A stretch of 64,000 nt of DNA from Thiobacillus denitrificans ATCC 25259 (GCF_000012745.1 NC_007404.1:806001-870000), one strand, 5' to 3'. Positions 38,550 to 52,600 are shown, counted from the stretch's first letter. Translations and numbers: made by a program. The notes: a model not told the origin generated them from the letters alone.

Positions 38550-39452
38550 TCAGCGACGAGGCGCGCGCCGTCGCGCGACGCCACCGACCAGGGCCAGGCC
38601 GCTCAGCATCATCGCCCAGGTGCCCGCCTCGGGAACCGGCGTCACCTGCCAGCCGATGTCCTCCATGGCGGCGAAATCGAGTTCGGTGAAATGCTTGCGC
38701 GTGCCGCTCGCGAGCGTGCCGGTCATTGCCGCTTCTTCGATCGCGCCGCGATAGGTCGTCAGCGTGCCTTCCGCCCAATGGTCGAGGTTTTCGTTGAGCA
38801 CGACCGTCCCTGCCGCCGGACCGACGAAATCGCTGCCGACGATGCGGTTGTCGAACGCATCCGAGGTCGCGAAACCGAGTACGTGGGCGAGTTCGTGGAC
38901 GGCGACGCTGTAGAAGTCGTATTCCGACGCGCCGAGCCCGCTCGTGGTCGTGCCGAAATGCCAGTTGGTGTCGGTATCGAAGACGATCGAGCCACCCCAC
39001 GGGGCGACGTCGACTGCGCTTGCGCCGTTGACCGGCCCCTGGCCGCGCCGCGTCGCGTCGCTGCAGAAGCTGCCGATGCCGGAGCAGCTGTAGCCGCCCG
39101 GGCCGCCTTCGCCCAGCGTGTCGTCGTTGTAGTGGTAACCGCCGGCGTAGACGCGGATCACGTTTTCCCCCAGCGACGCGTCGTGGTGCACGACGTTGGC
39201 GCCAGAGGGATTGCCTGGGTTGAAGAAGACGGTGTCGAAACTGTTCGACCCCGTCGAGTTGATTGCCGTGAACTGGTCGGAAAAGCGACGCTCGAACAGG
39301 TTCGCCGCGGCGTCGAGCGCGGACCGGCGGTCGCCGTCGCTGAGAAAACCGCTGCTGTCGTAGCTGTAATCGAACTGGATGTCGATAGTGGCTTCTGCGT
39401 GTGCGCCGAATCCGGCGAGCAGCGCGGTGGCGAGGATACGGGGGGTGATCAA
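38550..39452 (-). CDS. PEP-CTERM-sorted zinc metalloprotease
   Basis: 300 residues from a TTG start with AGGAG six bases upstream. A signal peptide ends near Ala-His-Ala-Glu. The metzincin-type motif HELAHVLGF (His186, Glu187, His190) lies in the YDFYSVAVHELAHVLGF context. The last 30 residues are a PEP-CTERM sorting tail: VPEAG, a hydrophobic helix and an Arg cluster (ARRRAPRR). Such proteins are processed by exosortase and exported with exopolysaccharide in biofilm-forming Gram-negatives. No exosortase is in the window. A ten-G tract lies just upstream of its start. Confidence 0.8.
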   Translation of the reverse strand: MITPRILATALLAGFGAHAEATIDIQFDYSYDSSGFLSDGDRRSALDAAANLFERRFSDQFTAINSTGSNSFDTVFFNPGNPSGANVVHHDASLGENVIRVYAGGYHYNDDTLGEGGPGGYSCSGIGSFCSDATRRGQGPVNGASAVDVAPWGGSIVFDTDTNWHFGTTTSGLGASEYDFYSVAVHELAHVLGFATSDAFDNRIVGSDFVGPAAGTVVLNENLDHWAEGTLTTYRGAIEEAAMTGTLASGTRKHFTELDFAAMEDIGWQVTPVPEAGTWAMMLSGLALVGGVARRRAPRR

Positions 39453-39475
39453 GGCTGGCTCCTATTCTTGGGTCC

Positions 39476-39485
39476 GGGGGGGGGG
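39476..39485. repeat. Homopolymer tract of ten G (C on the coding strand)
   Basis: Ten uninterrupted G on the + strand, i.e. C10 at 24-33 bases upstream of the metalloprotease start codon, in the likely leader or promoter region. Tracts of this length are prone to slippage. Confidence 0.9.
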
Positions 39486-39548
39486 TCGACAATGGCGCGT
39501 GCGAACACGCAGCCGCGGCTGCTGCGGCGAATCTGACGGCGACAGGGA

Positions 39549-40757
39549 CTAGGTCTTCCCCACTGTAGACGGTGGCGGCGGGTGGCGGAAGGGTCCGTCC
39601 AACTCGTCGATGTAGTGCCCGATGGCGTCGGTCTCGCGCTCGAGGAAGCGGTCGACGGCCTTGCGGAATTCGGCGTTCTCGAGCCAGTGCCAGGAATGGG
39701 TCGGCGTCGGCGTGAGGCCGCGTGCGAGCTTGTGTTCGCCCTGGGCACCACCTTCGAATACCTGCAGACCCTGGGCGATCGCGTATTCGATGCCCTGTTG
39801 GTAGCAGGTCTCGAAATGCAGGCCGGGCACGTATTCCAGCGCGCCCCAATGGCGGCCGTACAGCCGCCGGCCGTCCTTCATGCAGAACGAGCAGGCGACC
39901 GGCACGTTGTCGCGCTCGGCGATGATGAGGAGCAGCGACTCCGGTGCCTTCTCGCGCAGCGTCGCGAAGAACGCTCGGTTGAGGTGCGGCTCGCTGCGAT
40001 GACGGGCATAGGTGTCGGCGTAGCAGCGGTAGAAGAAGTCCCAGTCGGCGTCGCTGCTTTGCCGCCCTTCGACCCAGCGGAAGCGTATGCCGAGATTCGC
40101 GAGCTTCTTCCTTTCCTGGCGGATCTTCTTGCGCTTGTCGTGGGTGAGTGCGGCGAGGAAGTCGTCGAAGCTGGCGTAGCGAGCCTCGTCGCCCTCGGCG
40201 GACGCATGCCAGTGGAACTGGAAGCCGGTGCGATGCAGCAGCGGCGACGCCGCGAGCGCCGCGTGGTCGGCCTCGGACGGGAACAGCACATGGAAGGACG
40301 AGGCGCCGAGGTCGCGCGTGAGCGTCTGCGCCGCGGTGAGCAGGGCGGCGCGATCCTCGTCGCTGCGCGCCAGCAGGCGCGGGCCGGCGACGGGGGAGAA
40401 GGGCACGCAGCAGACGAGCTTGGGATAGTAGGCGAGGCCCTCGCGACGATAGGCGTCGGCCCAGGCCCAGTCGAAGACGAACTCGCCCCAGGAGTGATGC
40501 TTGACGTAGAGCGGCATTGCGGCGTCGAGCCGGCCATCGCGAAAGAGCGCGAGGTGAACGGGTTCCCAGCCGAGCGATGCGTCGACGCAGCCGCTGGTTT
40601 CCAGTGCGTCGAGGAAGGCGTGCTGCACGAAAGGCGAGTCGCCGGCGAGCGTGTTCCACGCCTCGGCCGACAGCGCCGCGATGCGCGTCACGACGCGGAT
40701 CACGGCTTCCGTCGCGGGGACCTTTGCTTCAGAATGCGCGTTTTGGGGAGTTTCCAT
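39549..40757 (-). CDS. FemAB/GNAT-like acyltransferase (DUF482 type)
   Basis: 402 residues from ATG 40757 (METPQNAHSE). GNAT-like double fold related to FemAB; conserved stretches are SPFVQHAFLDALE, MPLYVKHHSWGEFVFDWAWA, KRKKIRQERKK and GRHWGALEYVPGLHFETCYY-type (here CYQ), then GAQGEHKLARGLTP. These are typical of the PF04339 family annotated as peptidoglycan-related or N-acetyltransferase. Substrate unknown. It is divergent from sucC with only eight bases between the start codons. Confidence 0.8.
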   Translation of the reverse strand: METPQNAHSEAKVPATEAVIRVVTRIAALSAEAWNTLAGDSPFVQHAFLDALETSGCVDASLGWEPVHLALFRDGRLDAAMPLYVKHHSWGEFVFDWAWADAYRREGLAYYPKLVCCVPFSPVAGPRLLARSDEDRAALLTAAQTLTRDLGASSFHVLFPSEADHAALAASPLLHRTGFQFHWHASAEGDEARYASFDDFLAALTHDKRKKIRQERKKLANLGIRFRWVEGRQSSDADWDFFYRCYADTYARHRSEPHLNRAFFATLREKAPESLLLIIAERDNVPVACSFCMKDGRRLYGRHWGALEYVPGLHFETCYQQGIEYAIAQGLQVFEGGAQGEHKLARGLTPTPTHSWHWLENAEFRKAVDRFLERETDAIGHYIDELDGPFRHPPPPSTVGKT

Positions 40758-40765
40758 CAACAGCG

Positions 40766-41926
40766 ATGAACCTGCACGAATACCAGGCCAAACAAGTCTT
40801 GCGGTCGAGCAACCTTAACACGCCGCGCGGCATCGCTGCGACGAGCGCCGACGCCGCGGCCGACGCCGCCCGCGAACTGGGCGGCGAGGCCTGGGTCGTG
40901 AAGGCCCAGATCCACGCCGGCGGGCGCGGCAAGGCCGGCGGCGTCAAGGTCGTGACGAGCATCGACGCGGTGCGCAGCGTCGCCGCCGCGTTGCTCGGCA
41001 AGCCGCTCGTCACCGTGCAGAACGCGCCCGACGGCCAGCCGGTCCATACCGTGCTGGTCGAGGAAACGCTGCCGATCGCACGCGAACTGTATCTTTCGCT
41101 GCTGGTCGACCGTGCCTCCGAGCGCGTCGCGGTCGTCGCGTCGGCCGCGGGCGGCATGGACATCGAGCAGGTCGCCCATGCCACACCCGAGAAAGTTCTG
41201 ACCGAGATCTGCGATCCGCTGCTCGGCGTGCAGGATTTCCAGTGCCGCGCGCTCGCTTTCGCGCTCGGGCTCGGCGGCGACGCCTACAAGGATTTCTGCC
41301 GCCTGCTGCCGCAGCTCTACCGTGTCTTCGTCGCCAATGATCTGAGCCTGCTCGAGATCAATCCGCTCGTCGTCACCACCGACAACCGCGTTCTGCCGCT
41401 CGACTGCAAGATGAGCGTCGACGACAACGCGCTCTACCGCAGGAAGGCGCTCGCCGACCTGCGCGACGACAGCCAGATCGACGCCAAGGAAGCGGCCGCC
41501 AACGCGGCCAACGTCAACTACGTCGCGCTCGCCGGCAACATCGGCTGCATGGTCAACGGTGCCGGTCTCGCGATGGCGACGATGGACCTGATCCAGCTCG
41601 AAGGCGGCGCGCCGGCCAACTTTCTCGACGTCGGCGGCGGAGCGACGCCCGAGACCGTCGCGCAGGGCTTCAAGATCATCCTGCTCGACCCCAACGTGAA
41701 GGCCGTGCTGATCAACATCTTCGGCGGCATCGTGCGCTGCGACGTGATCGCCGAGGGCATCATCCAGGCGGTCAGGGAAGTCGGCGTCGAGGTTCCGGTC
41801 ATCGTGCGCCTCGAGGGCACGAATGCCGAACTCGGCCGCACCCTGCTGGCCGAATCGGGCCTCGCGATCGTCGCGGCCGAGAGCCTGACCCAGGCCGCGA
41901 AATTCGCCGTGGAGAAAGCGGCATGA
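40766..41926 (+). CDS. sucC: Succinyl-CoA synthetase beta subunit
   Basis: 386 residues from ATG 40766. [12 protein letters not shown] start, ATP-grasp domain with [18 protein letters not shown], and the C-terminal [18 protein letters not shown] and [16 protein letters not shown] motifs. ADP-forming TCA-cycle enzyme with sucD, which follows with an ATGA overlap. Confidence 0.97.
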   Translation: MNLHEYQAKQVLRSSNLNTPRGIAATSADAAADAARELGGEAWVVKAQIHAGGRGKAGGVKVVTSIDAVRSVAAALLGKPLVTVQNAPDGQPVHTVLVEETLPIARELYLSLLVDRASERVAVVASAAGGMDIEQVAHATPEKVLTEICDPLLGVQDFQCRALAFALGLGGDAYKDFCRLLPQLYRVFVANDLSLLEINPLVVTTDNRVLPLDCKMSVDDNALYRRKALADLRDDSQIDAKEAAANAANVNYVALAGNIGCMVNGAGLAMATMDLIQLEGGAPANFLDVGGGATPETVAQGFKIILLDPNVKAVLINIFGGIVRCDVIAEGIIQAVREVGVEVPVIVRLEGTNAELGRTLLAESGLAIVAAESLTQAAKFAVEKAA

Positions 41927-42816
41927 GCATTCTGGTCGACAAGGACACCAAGGTCATCTGCCAGGGCTTCACGGGCAAGCAGGGCAGCTTCCATTCCGAG
42001 CAGGCGATCGCCTACGGCACCCGCATGGTCGGCGGCGTGACGCCGGGCAAAGGCGGGCAGACCCACCTGAACCTGCCCGTGTTCAACACGGTGCGCGACG
42101 CGGTGCGCGAAACCGGCGCGCAGGCGACGATGATCTACGTCCCGGCCGCGTTCGCCGCCGACTCGATCCTCGAAGCGGCCGACGCGGGCATCGAGGTCAT
42201 CGTCTGCATCACCGAGGGCATTCCGGTGCTCGACATGCTTCAGGTCAAAACGGCGCTCAACGTGAAGGCCGCGCTCAAGGCCAACGGCGCGAAGCTCATC
42301 GGCCCGAACTGCCCGGGCATCATCACGTCGGGCGAATGCAAGATCGGCATCATGCCCGGCGTCATCCACCAGAAGGGTCGCATCGGCATCGTCTCGCGCT
42401 CGGGGACGCTGACCTACGAGGCGGTCCACCAGACGACACAGCTGGGGCTCGGGCAATCGACTTGCGTTGGCATCGGCGGAGACCCGATCAAGGGGCTCGA
42501 TTTCATCGATTGCCTCGAGATGTTCGAGGCCGATCCGCAGACCGAAGCCGTGATCCTGGTCGGCGAGATCGGCGGCAGCAGCGAGGAGGAAGCCGCCGAG
42601 TACATCCACACGCGCATGAAGAAGCCCGTCGCCGCCTACATCGCCGGCCGCACGGCGCCGAAGGGCAAGCGCATGGGCCACGCCGGCGCGATCATCGCGG
42701 GCGGCGCGGGGACGGCCGATGCAAAAATCCGCGCACTCGAAGCCGCGGGCGTCGTCGTCGCGCAGAGTCCGGCAGGCCTCGGCGAAGCAGTGCAGCTTGC
42801 GCTCGGCGCCCGCTAG
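41923..42816 (+). CDS. sucD: Succinyl-CoA synthetase alpha subunit
   Basis: 297 residues. CoA-binding [16 protein letters not shown] and GPNCPGII; the phosphohistidine loop [14 protein letters not shown] has His253. Partner of SucC. Followed six bases later by nadE. Confidence 0.98.
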   Translation: MSILVDKDTKVICQGFTGKQGSFHSEQAIAYGTRMVGGVTPGKGGQTHLNLPVFNTVRDAVRETGAQATMIYVPAAFAADSILEAADAGIEVIVCITEGIPVLDMLQVKTALNVKAALKANGAKLIGPNCPGIITSGECKIGIMPGVIHQKGRIGIVSRSGTLTYEAVHQTTQLGLGQSTCVGIGGDPIKGLDFIDCLEMFEADPQTEAVILVGEIGGSSEEEAAEYIHTRMKKPVAAYIAGRTAPKGKRMGHAGAIIAGGAGTADAKIRALEAAGVVVAQSPAGLGEAVQLALGAR

Positions 42817-42822
42817 GGTGCG

Positions 42823-44771
<1,949 letters not shown>

Positions 44772-44789
44772 GCGTCGCTAATTCGGAAT

Positions 44790-44811
44790 ACCCGCGGTTT
44801 CAGCCGCGGGT
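44790..44811. terminator. Hairpin between convergent glnB and bamD
   Basis: ACCCGCGG (44790-44797) pairs perfectly with CCGCGGGT (44804-44811) around a 6-base loop. The T-run is poor on both strands, so efficiency is uncertain. Confidence 0.5.
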
Positions 44812-44816
44812 TGGCT

Positions 44817-45662
44817 TCACCAGAAGCGGTACCAGGCCTTTTCCTTGATGCTCACGCCCTGGAGATACTTGCTGTTGGGGAAGTTGAGCGTCAGCACCCG
44901 GCGCGCGTCGTCGCGCAATTCGGGCAGCTTGAGGCGGTCGTAGGACAAGGCCATGATCGCCAGCGCCTCTTCGAGCGCGGGCGCTTCGGGATAAGTTTTC
45001 AGCACTTCCTTGGCACGGTTCGCGGCCGCGACGTAGGCCTTGCGCTTCAGATAGTACTTGGCAACGTGGACCTCGTTGTTGGCGAGCGCGTTGACGAGGT
45101 ATTTCATCCGCGCGGTCGCGTCGGCCGCGTAAATGCTCTGCGGGAAACGCGTGGCCAGTTCCTTGAACGCGAGGAAGGCGTCCCGTGCGGCGCGCGGGTC
45201 GCGCTCGCTCATGTCCTGGTCGACGAGGTTGCCCAGCAGACCGAGGTCGTCGTTAAAATTCGCCAGCCCCTTCAGATAGTACGCGTAATCGACGTTAGGG
45301 TGGTTGGGGTGGAGCTTGATGAAACGGTCGCATGCGGCGACCGCCGAGATCGGCTCGTTGTCCTTGTAATAGGCGTAGGCGACTTCGAGTTGCGCCTGCT
45401 GCGCGTAACGGCCGAAGGGGTAGCGCGATTCGAGCGTTTCGAAGAGCTTGACCGCGCGTTCGTAGTTGCCCTCGTTGAGGTTGTCCTTGGCCTCGGCATA
45501 GAGCTTCTGCGCCGACCAGCCCGTGGTCTCGTCCTTGACCTCGGGCAGCAGACCGCAACCGCCGAGCGCGAGCGCCGCTGCCAGCAATGCGGCGCGACCG
45601 GCCCCGGGGAGGCCGCGTGACCGGACGAACGCGTTAATACGGGAAGAACATTGCTCAAGCAT
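44817..45662 (-). CDS. bamD: Outer-membrane assembly lipoprotein BamD
   Basis: 281 residues. Lipobox LGGC with Cys36, preceded by an unusually long 20-residue cytoplasmic stretch before the hydrophobic core; no later start codon exists. Five TPR-like units with YPFGRYAQQAQLEVAYAYYK and FIKLHPNHPNVDYAYYLKGL (in parts) mark the YfiO/BamD family. It works with BamA (29718-32030). TATAAT read on the minus strand at 45692-45697 may be its -10 box. Confidence 0.92.
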   Translation of the reverse strand: MLEQCSSRINAFVRSRGLPGAGRAALLAAALALGGCGLLPEVKDETTGWSAQKLYAEAKDNLNEGNYERAVKLFETLESRYPFGRYAQQAQLEVAYAYYKDNEPISAVAACDRFIKLHPNHPNVDYAYYLKGLANFNDDLGLLGNLVDQDMSERDPRAARDAFLAFKELATRFPQSIYAADATARMKYLVNALANNEVHVAKYYLKRKAYVAAANRAKEVLKTYPEAPALEEALAIMALSYDRLKLPELRDDARRVLTLNFPNSKYLQGVSIKEKAWYRFW

Positions 45663-46638
45663 GGGAAAAGAAACAGAAAATTTGATGGACGATTATAAGG
45701 GAAATAGCGGGGGCGACGTCCGCGAGCTCGTCATCCCCGACGCGCAGGGCGGGCTGCGTCTGGATCAGGCCTTGTCGGCCCTGCTGCCGGAGTTTTCGCG
45801 CAACCGCATCCAGAACTGGATCCGTGCGCGCAAGATCGTCGTCGACGACGCCTGGGGCACGACCAAGATGAAGGTCAGCGGCGGCGAATCGGTCCGCGTC
45901 CAGGTCGAGCCCGACCCGGGCGCGACGCCCGACGCGCCTGAGGCGATTCCGCTCGACGTCGTCTACGAGGACTCGATGCTGCTCGTCATCAACAAGCCGG
46001 TGGGCCTCGTCGTCCATCCCGGCAGCGGCAACCGCGACGGCACGCTGCTCAACGCGCTGCTGCACCGCGTGCCGCAGGTCGCCGAATTGCCGCGCGCGGG
46101 CATCGTTCACCGGCTCGACAAGGACACCTCGGGTCTGCTCGTCGTCGCCAAGACGCTGCGTGCCCACACCGACCTCGTGCGCCAGCTGCAGGCGCGCACC
46201 GTCAAGCGCGAATATCTGGCGCTGGTGTACGGCGAGGTCGACCGTGGGGGCACCGTCGACGCGCCACTCGCGCGCGACCCGCACAACCGCACCAAGCGCA
46301 CGGTCCACAGCCTCGGCAAGGAAGCCGTCACCCATTACGACGTGGTCGAGCGCTTTCCCGGCATCACGCTCCTGCGCTGCAAGCTCGAGACCGGCCGCAC
46401 CCACCAGATCCGCGTGCACATGCAGCACGTCGGCCACCCGCTGGTCGGCGACACGGTCTACAGCGCAAGCCGCCGCAGCCATCTCAAGATTCCGTTCCCG
46501 CGCCAGGCGCTGCATGCCGAGAAACTTGGTCTGATCCATCCCGTGACCGGCGAATTCGTGCACTGGGAATGCCCGCTGCCGCCCGACTTCGGCTCGCTGC
46601 TGCAGGCCTTGCGCGACAACACCGACTGGGTCAAGTGA
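45661..46638 (+). CDS. rluD: 23S rRNA pseudouridine synthase RluD
   Basis: 325 residues from ATG 45661, or 317 from ATG 45685. The first 20 codons are AT-rich and contain the bamD -10 candidate, so the later start may be real. S4 domain (about 25-85) and RluA-type catalytic motif HRLDKDTSGLLV with Asp153. RluD modifies U1911, U1915 and U1917 of helix 69. The position divergent to bamD and before pgeF is conserved. Confidence 0.93.
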   Translation: MGKETENLMDDYKGNSGGDVRELVIPDAQGGLRLDQALSALLPEFSRNRIQNWIRARKIVVDDAWGTTKMKVSGGESVRVQVEPDPGATPDAPEAIPLDVVYEDSMLLVINKPVGLVVHPGSGNRDGTLLNALLHRVPQVAELPRAGIVHRLDKDTSGLLVVAKTLRAHTDLVRQLQARTVKREYLALVYGEVDRGGTVDAPLARDPHNRTKRTVHSLGKEAVTHYDVVERFPGITLLRCKLETGRTHQIRVHMQHVGHPLVGDTVYSASRRSHLKIPFPRQALHAEKLGLIHPVTGEFVHWECPLPPDFGSLLQALRDNTDWVK

Positions 46639-47357
46639 ACATCGTCGTCCCCGACTGGCCTGCGCCGGCTCGCGTCAGGAGTCTCATGACCACGCGCGCA
46701 GGCGGCGTGAGCGCGCCCCCGTGGGACAGCCTCAATCTCGGCGACCACGTCGGCGACGATCCCGCCGCCGTCGCCGCCAATCGCGCGCGCCTGCGCGAGC
46801 GGCTGCCGGACGAGCCCGGCTGGCTCAGGCAGGTGCACAGCGCACGCGTGGTCGAACTCGGCCGCGACAGCGCACGCGAAGCCGACGCCGCGGTGACGCG
46901 CGCGCCGGGGCAGGTCTGCGCCGTGCTCACGGCCGACTGCCTGCCAGTGCTGTTCTGCGACCGCGCCGGCAGCGTCGTCGCCGCGGCGCATGCGGGCTGG
47001 CGCGGGCTGGCCGAGGGCGTGCTCGAAGCCACGGTCGCCGCCATGCAGGTGCCGCCGGCCGAAATCGTCGCCTGGATGGGTGCCGCGATCGGCCCCGAGG
47101 CCTTCGAGGTCGGCGACGAGGTGCGGCAGGCCTTCGTCGACCGCCACCCAGAAGCCGCTGCCGCCTTCGTACCGCAATCCGCAGCGGGCAAATGGCGCGC
47201 CGACATCTACGAATTGGCGCGCACCCGCCTCGGGCATGCAGGCGTGCGGGCCGTCCATGGCGGCGGACGCTGTACCTTCGGCGAAGCCGAGACGTTCTAT
47301 TCCTACCGGCGCGAGGGCGTGACCGGACGGATGGCGGCATTGGTCTGGCTCGACTAA
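46635..47357 (+). CDS. pgeF: Peptidoglycan editing factor PgeF (laccase-domain, YfiH)
   Basis: 240 residues from GTG 46635 overlapping the rluD stop. Metal site residues of the family: His68 (QVHSARVVEL), Cys102 (TADCLPVLF) and His119 (AAHAGWRGL). Formerly called polyphenol oxidase; in E. coli it removes misincorporated L-Ser from muropeptide precursors. Confidence 0.93.
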   Translation: MNIVVPDWPAPARVRSLMTTRAGGVSAPPWDSLNLGDHVGDDPAAVAANRARLRERLPDEPGWLRQVHSARVVELGRDSAREADAAVTRAPGQVCAVLTADCLPVLFCDRAGSVVAAAHAGWRGLAEGVLEATVAAMQVPPAEIVAWMGAAIGPEAFEVGDEVRQAFVDRHPEAAAAFVPQSAAGKWRADIYELARTRLGHAGVRAVHGGGRCTFGEAETFYSYRREGVTGRMAALVWLD

Positions 47358-47493
47358 CAGCGAGGCCCGCACGGTCGGAGTCCAGTCCGTGTAGCGCGGC
47401 GCCGCCTGCGCGTCGCGCCCAGCTTCAGCGACATGCGAGGCGTCTGAGGGATTCCATTCGCTGCGTGGCGGGGCCCCTCGCCTCGACGCCTGT
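47358..47493. other. Intergenic spacer
   Basis: 136 bases between convergent pgeF and the ligase gene. A weak GAGGCG/CGCCTC pairing may act as terminator, but no clear U-run is seen. Confidence 0.5.
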
Positions 47494-48414
47494 CTAAAAA
47501 TCCTCGCGCACCCGCAGGTAACGCGGAAACCGCGGCATGCCGTTCTTCGTCAGCGCCGTATAGCGATAGGTGATACGCGTGCCGACGGGCGGCGGCTGGC
47601 GGCGCAGCGCGTCACTGAGTCCGCTGCCGAGGCGAAAGCGCTTGCCGTCCGGCGTTTCCATCCGCAGCGCGCCGGTCATGCCTGCGTACTTTCCCTTGCC
47701 CGGCACGTAGCCGACGACGATGGCCTCGGCGTCGAGCCAGGGCTTGAGCTTCAGCAGCGCATCGCTGCGCCCGGTGAGATAGGGCGCATCGGCGCGGTGC
47801 AGCATCAGGCCTTCGCCGCCAGCGCGCACCTCGGCGTCTAGCCTTTGCATCAAGTCTTCGCGGCTCGCGACGCGCGTCTGCGCGACGGCCTCGAGCCAGG
47901 GGACAGCCGCCTGTTCGATGACCTCACGCATCTGCCCGACGCGCGCGCTGAAGTCACCCGGCGCGCCCGGCAGTTCGAATACCAGGTAACGCACGCGTCG
48001 CCATTCGGCGTCGACCGGCGGGGCTTTGCGCACCGTTCCGGACAACGCGTCGAACGCATCGCGGGCGATCCAGAGCTCGCCATCGAGCGGCACGCGCGGA
48101 AAATCCGCCGTGAACCATGCCGGCGCCGGAGCGAGGCCGCCGCCGCGAAAGCGCAGGACGTGGCCGTCCCACTGCGCGCGCACGCCGTCGAATTTCTCGC
48201 TGACCCAATACTGCGTGACGTCGACGTCGGCGGCGTAGACCTTCGCGAGCAGCATCGCGGGTGCCGCGGGCGGCGCCTCGGTGCGGGCCGCGTGCGGCCA
48301 GCACAGCGCCGAGGCGAGTGCCAGCGCGGCGGCTACGCGCTTCAGGCCTTCGACGCGCGCAGGTCGAACGGTTTCTGGCCGAACGGTAGCGGGCCGGCTC
48401 AGTCGTCGAGCCAT
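47494..48414 (-). CDS. Periplasmic-type ATP-dependent DNA ligase (LigE-like)
   Basis: 306 residues from ATG 48414, inside the end of the acetyltransferase gene. Adenylation motif EKFDGVRAQWDG with catalytic Lys74, LDGELWIAR (motif III), GGEGLMLHR (motif IV) and LLKLKPW (motif V), then a short OB domain with YTALTKNGMPRFP. A basic N-terminus followed by a hydrophobic core (about 25-40) and an Ala-rich cleavage region looks like a signal peptide. Small ATP ligases of this type are thought to act in the periplasm, perhaps on incoming DNA. Confidence 0.85.
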   Translation of the reverse strand: MARRLSRPATVRPETVRPARVEGLKRVAAALALASALCWPHAARTEAPPAAPAMLLAKVYAADVDVTQYWVSEKFDGVRAQWDGHVLRFRGGGLAPAPAWFTADFPRVPLDGELWIARDAFDALSGTVRKAPPVDAEWRRVRYLVFELPGAPGDFSARVGQMREVIEQAAVPWLEAVAQTRVASREDLMQRLDAEVRAGGEGLMLHRADAPYLTGRSDALLKLKPWLDAEAIVVGYVPGKGKYAGMTGALRMETPDGKRFRLGSGLSDALRRQPPPVGTRITYRYTALTKNGMPRFPRYLRVREDF

Positions 48415-48884
48415 TTCTGCATGAACCGCGCCTTGCCCAGCGCCGGGTCGAGCCGGTAGTCGTCGAACCCGAGCTTTTCGTAGAGCGCGCGTGCCGGCGC
48501 GTTGCCCGACAGCACCTCGAGCGTCAGCTTGCACGCCCCACATTCGCGCGCGATGGCCTCGACCGCGGCGAACATCGCCGTCGCGATGCCGCGCCCGCGG
48601 TGTTCGCGATGCACGACGACGTCGTGCACGTTGACGAGCGGCCTGCAGGCAAAGGTCGAGAAGCCTTCGATCGCGGTGACGAGCCCGACCGGCAAGTCGT
48701 CGTCGAAGGCCAGCACGCTGAAAACATGGGGTCGCGCGGCGAGCGCGTCGACGAGATGGGTGCGCGCGAAGTCGGACAGCGGCTTGCCGCCGCCGGCCGG
48801 GTCGCGCGAATAGCCGTCGAGCAACGCGATCAGCGCGGCGGCGTGGACCGGATCGCGGTAACGCGCGCGAACGACCTCAAGCAC
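48399..48884 (-). CDS. GNAT-family N-acetyltransferase
   Basis: 161 residues from GTG 48884. Acetyl-CoA loop VVVHREHRGRGIATAM (motif A) and NAPARALYEKLGF (motif B) are clear. Substrate unknown. It overlaps nadC by 8 bases and the ligase gene by 16, so the three genes form one transcription unit. Confidence 0.88.
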   Translation of the reverse strand: MLEVVRARYRDPVHAAALIALLDGYSRDPAGGGKPLSDFARTHLVDALAARPHVFSVLAFDDDLPVGLVTAIEGFSTFACRPLVNVHDVVVHREHRGRGIATAMFAAVEAIARECGACKLTLEVLSGNAPARALYEKLGFDDYRLDPALGKARFMQKWLDD

Positions 48885-49722
48885 GGGCGAGCGCGCGCAT
48901 CGACAGATCGATGGCGCGCACGTGCTTGGTGAGGCTCCCGATCGAGATGCGGTCGACGCCGGTTTCGGCCACGGCGCGCACGTTCGCGAGTGTGATGTTG
49001 CCCGAGGCTTCGAGCAGTGCGCGCCCCGCGGTCAGCTCCACCGCTCGCCGCATCGCGGCGAGTTCGAAGTTGTCGAGCAGGATCGACGGCGCCTGCGCGT
49101 CCAGCGCCTGCTGGAGTTCGTCCAAAGTTTCCACTTCGATCTGCACGCTGACCTGGTCTTCGGCAAGCCGGAACGCCGCGTCGAGCACGGCCTTGATGCC
49201 ACCCGCCGCGAGGATATGGTTCTCCTTGATCAGGATGCCGTCGTAGAGCCCGATCCGCTGGTTCTGCCCGCCGCCGGTGCGCACCGCGTACTTCTGCGCC
49301 AGTCGCAGGCCGGGCAGGGTCTTGCGCGTGTCGACGATGGCCGCGCCGGTGCCGCGCACGGCGTCGACGTAGGCGCGGGTCACGGTCGCCACGCCCGAGA
49401 GCGTCTGCAGAAAATTGAGCGCAGGTCGCTCGGCGGTGAGCAGGGCGCGCGCGTTGCCGCGAATCTCGACCAGCGCGGTGCCGGCCGCGACCCCGTCCCC
49501 CTCCTTGACCTGCCAGTCTATGCTGCAAGCAAGGTCGAGCGCCTTGAAACAGGCGTCGAACCACGGCCGCCCCGCGATCACGGCGGCCTCGCGCGTGATG
49601 AGCCGCGCCGTGCCGGTCTGCGCCGCGGGGATGAGCCGCGCAGTCAGGTCGCCGCTGCCGACGTCCTCGGCCAGGGCACGCGCAACATCGGTTTCGACAG
49701 CTGAAGCGAGCAATTCGGACAT
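48877..49722 (-). CDS. nadC: Nicotinate-nucleotide pyrophosphorylase (quinolinate PRTase)
   Basis: 281 residues. Family motifs: EDVGSGDLTARLIP, ETRPALNFLQTLSG-like (here AERPALNFLQTLSG), VDTRKTLPGLRLAQKYAV, NHILAAGG and VEVETLDEL-type (IEVETLDEL). It makes NaMN from quinolinate and PRPP. NadE in this window completes the pathway. Confidence 0.96.
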   Translation of the reverse strand: MSELLASAVETDVARALAEDVGSGDLTARLIPAAQTGTARLITREAAVIAGRPWFDACFKALDLACSIDWQVKEGDGVAAGTALVEIRGNARALLTAERPALNFLQTLSGVATVTRAYVDAVRGTGAAIVDTRKTLPGLRLAQKYAVRTGGGQNQRIGLYDGILIKENHILAAGGIKAVLDAAFRLAEDQVSVQIEVETLDELQQALDAQAPSILLDNFELAAMRRAVELTAGRALLEASGNITLANVRAVAETGVDRISIGSLTKHVRAIDLSMRALARA

Positions 49723-49749
49723 GGCGGGCCTCTATTTAGGACACAGCGG

Positions 49750-49777
49750 GTTGAAATCGGCGCAGACGCCCCTATTT
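49750..49777 (+). promoter_or_regulatory. clpB: Sigma-32 (heat-shock) type promoter of clpB
   Basis: GTTGAAA (49750-49756), 13-base spacer, CCCTATTT (49770-49777). The RpoH consensus is CTTGAAA-N11 to 15-CCCCATnT; each half has one mismatch. It lies about 215 bases before clpB, a classic RpoH target. Confidence 0.65.
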
Positions 49778-49993
49778 GGGTGGCATCGAAATATACCCTA
49801 GAGCCAGTTTGCGCAGGAATCACGGCGACCGCGTAGCCTCAATGCGCGGTGCCGGGTGCCTGCCGGCGCGTGGCTGCGTTGCGGGTCGCTCATTACGGAG
49901 CGGCCGGACTTCGTGCCCCGCGCCTTGCCCTGCATCCTGCAGGAAACCGGCCGGGTCACGATTCCAACTTGAACCGACTCTTGCGAGGCCACT

Positions 49994-52573
<2,580 letters not shown>

Positions 52574-52600
52574 GCGGCTGGAATTTCGCTAAAGGCGAAG

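Noticed and set aside
39453-39548. Sigma-54 promoter for the PEP-CTERM gene
   Set aside because: Some PEP-CTERM genes use RpoN, but no GG-N10-GC element with the right flanks was found here.
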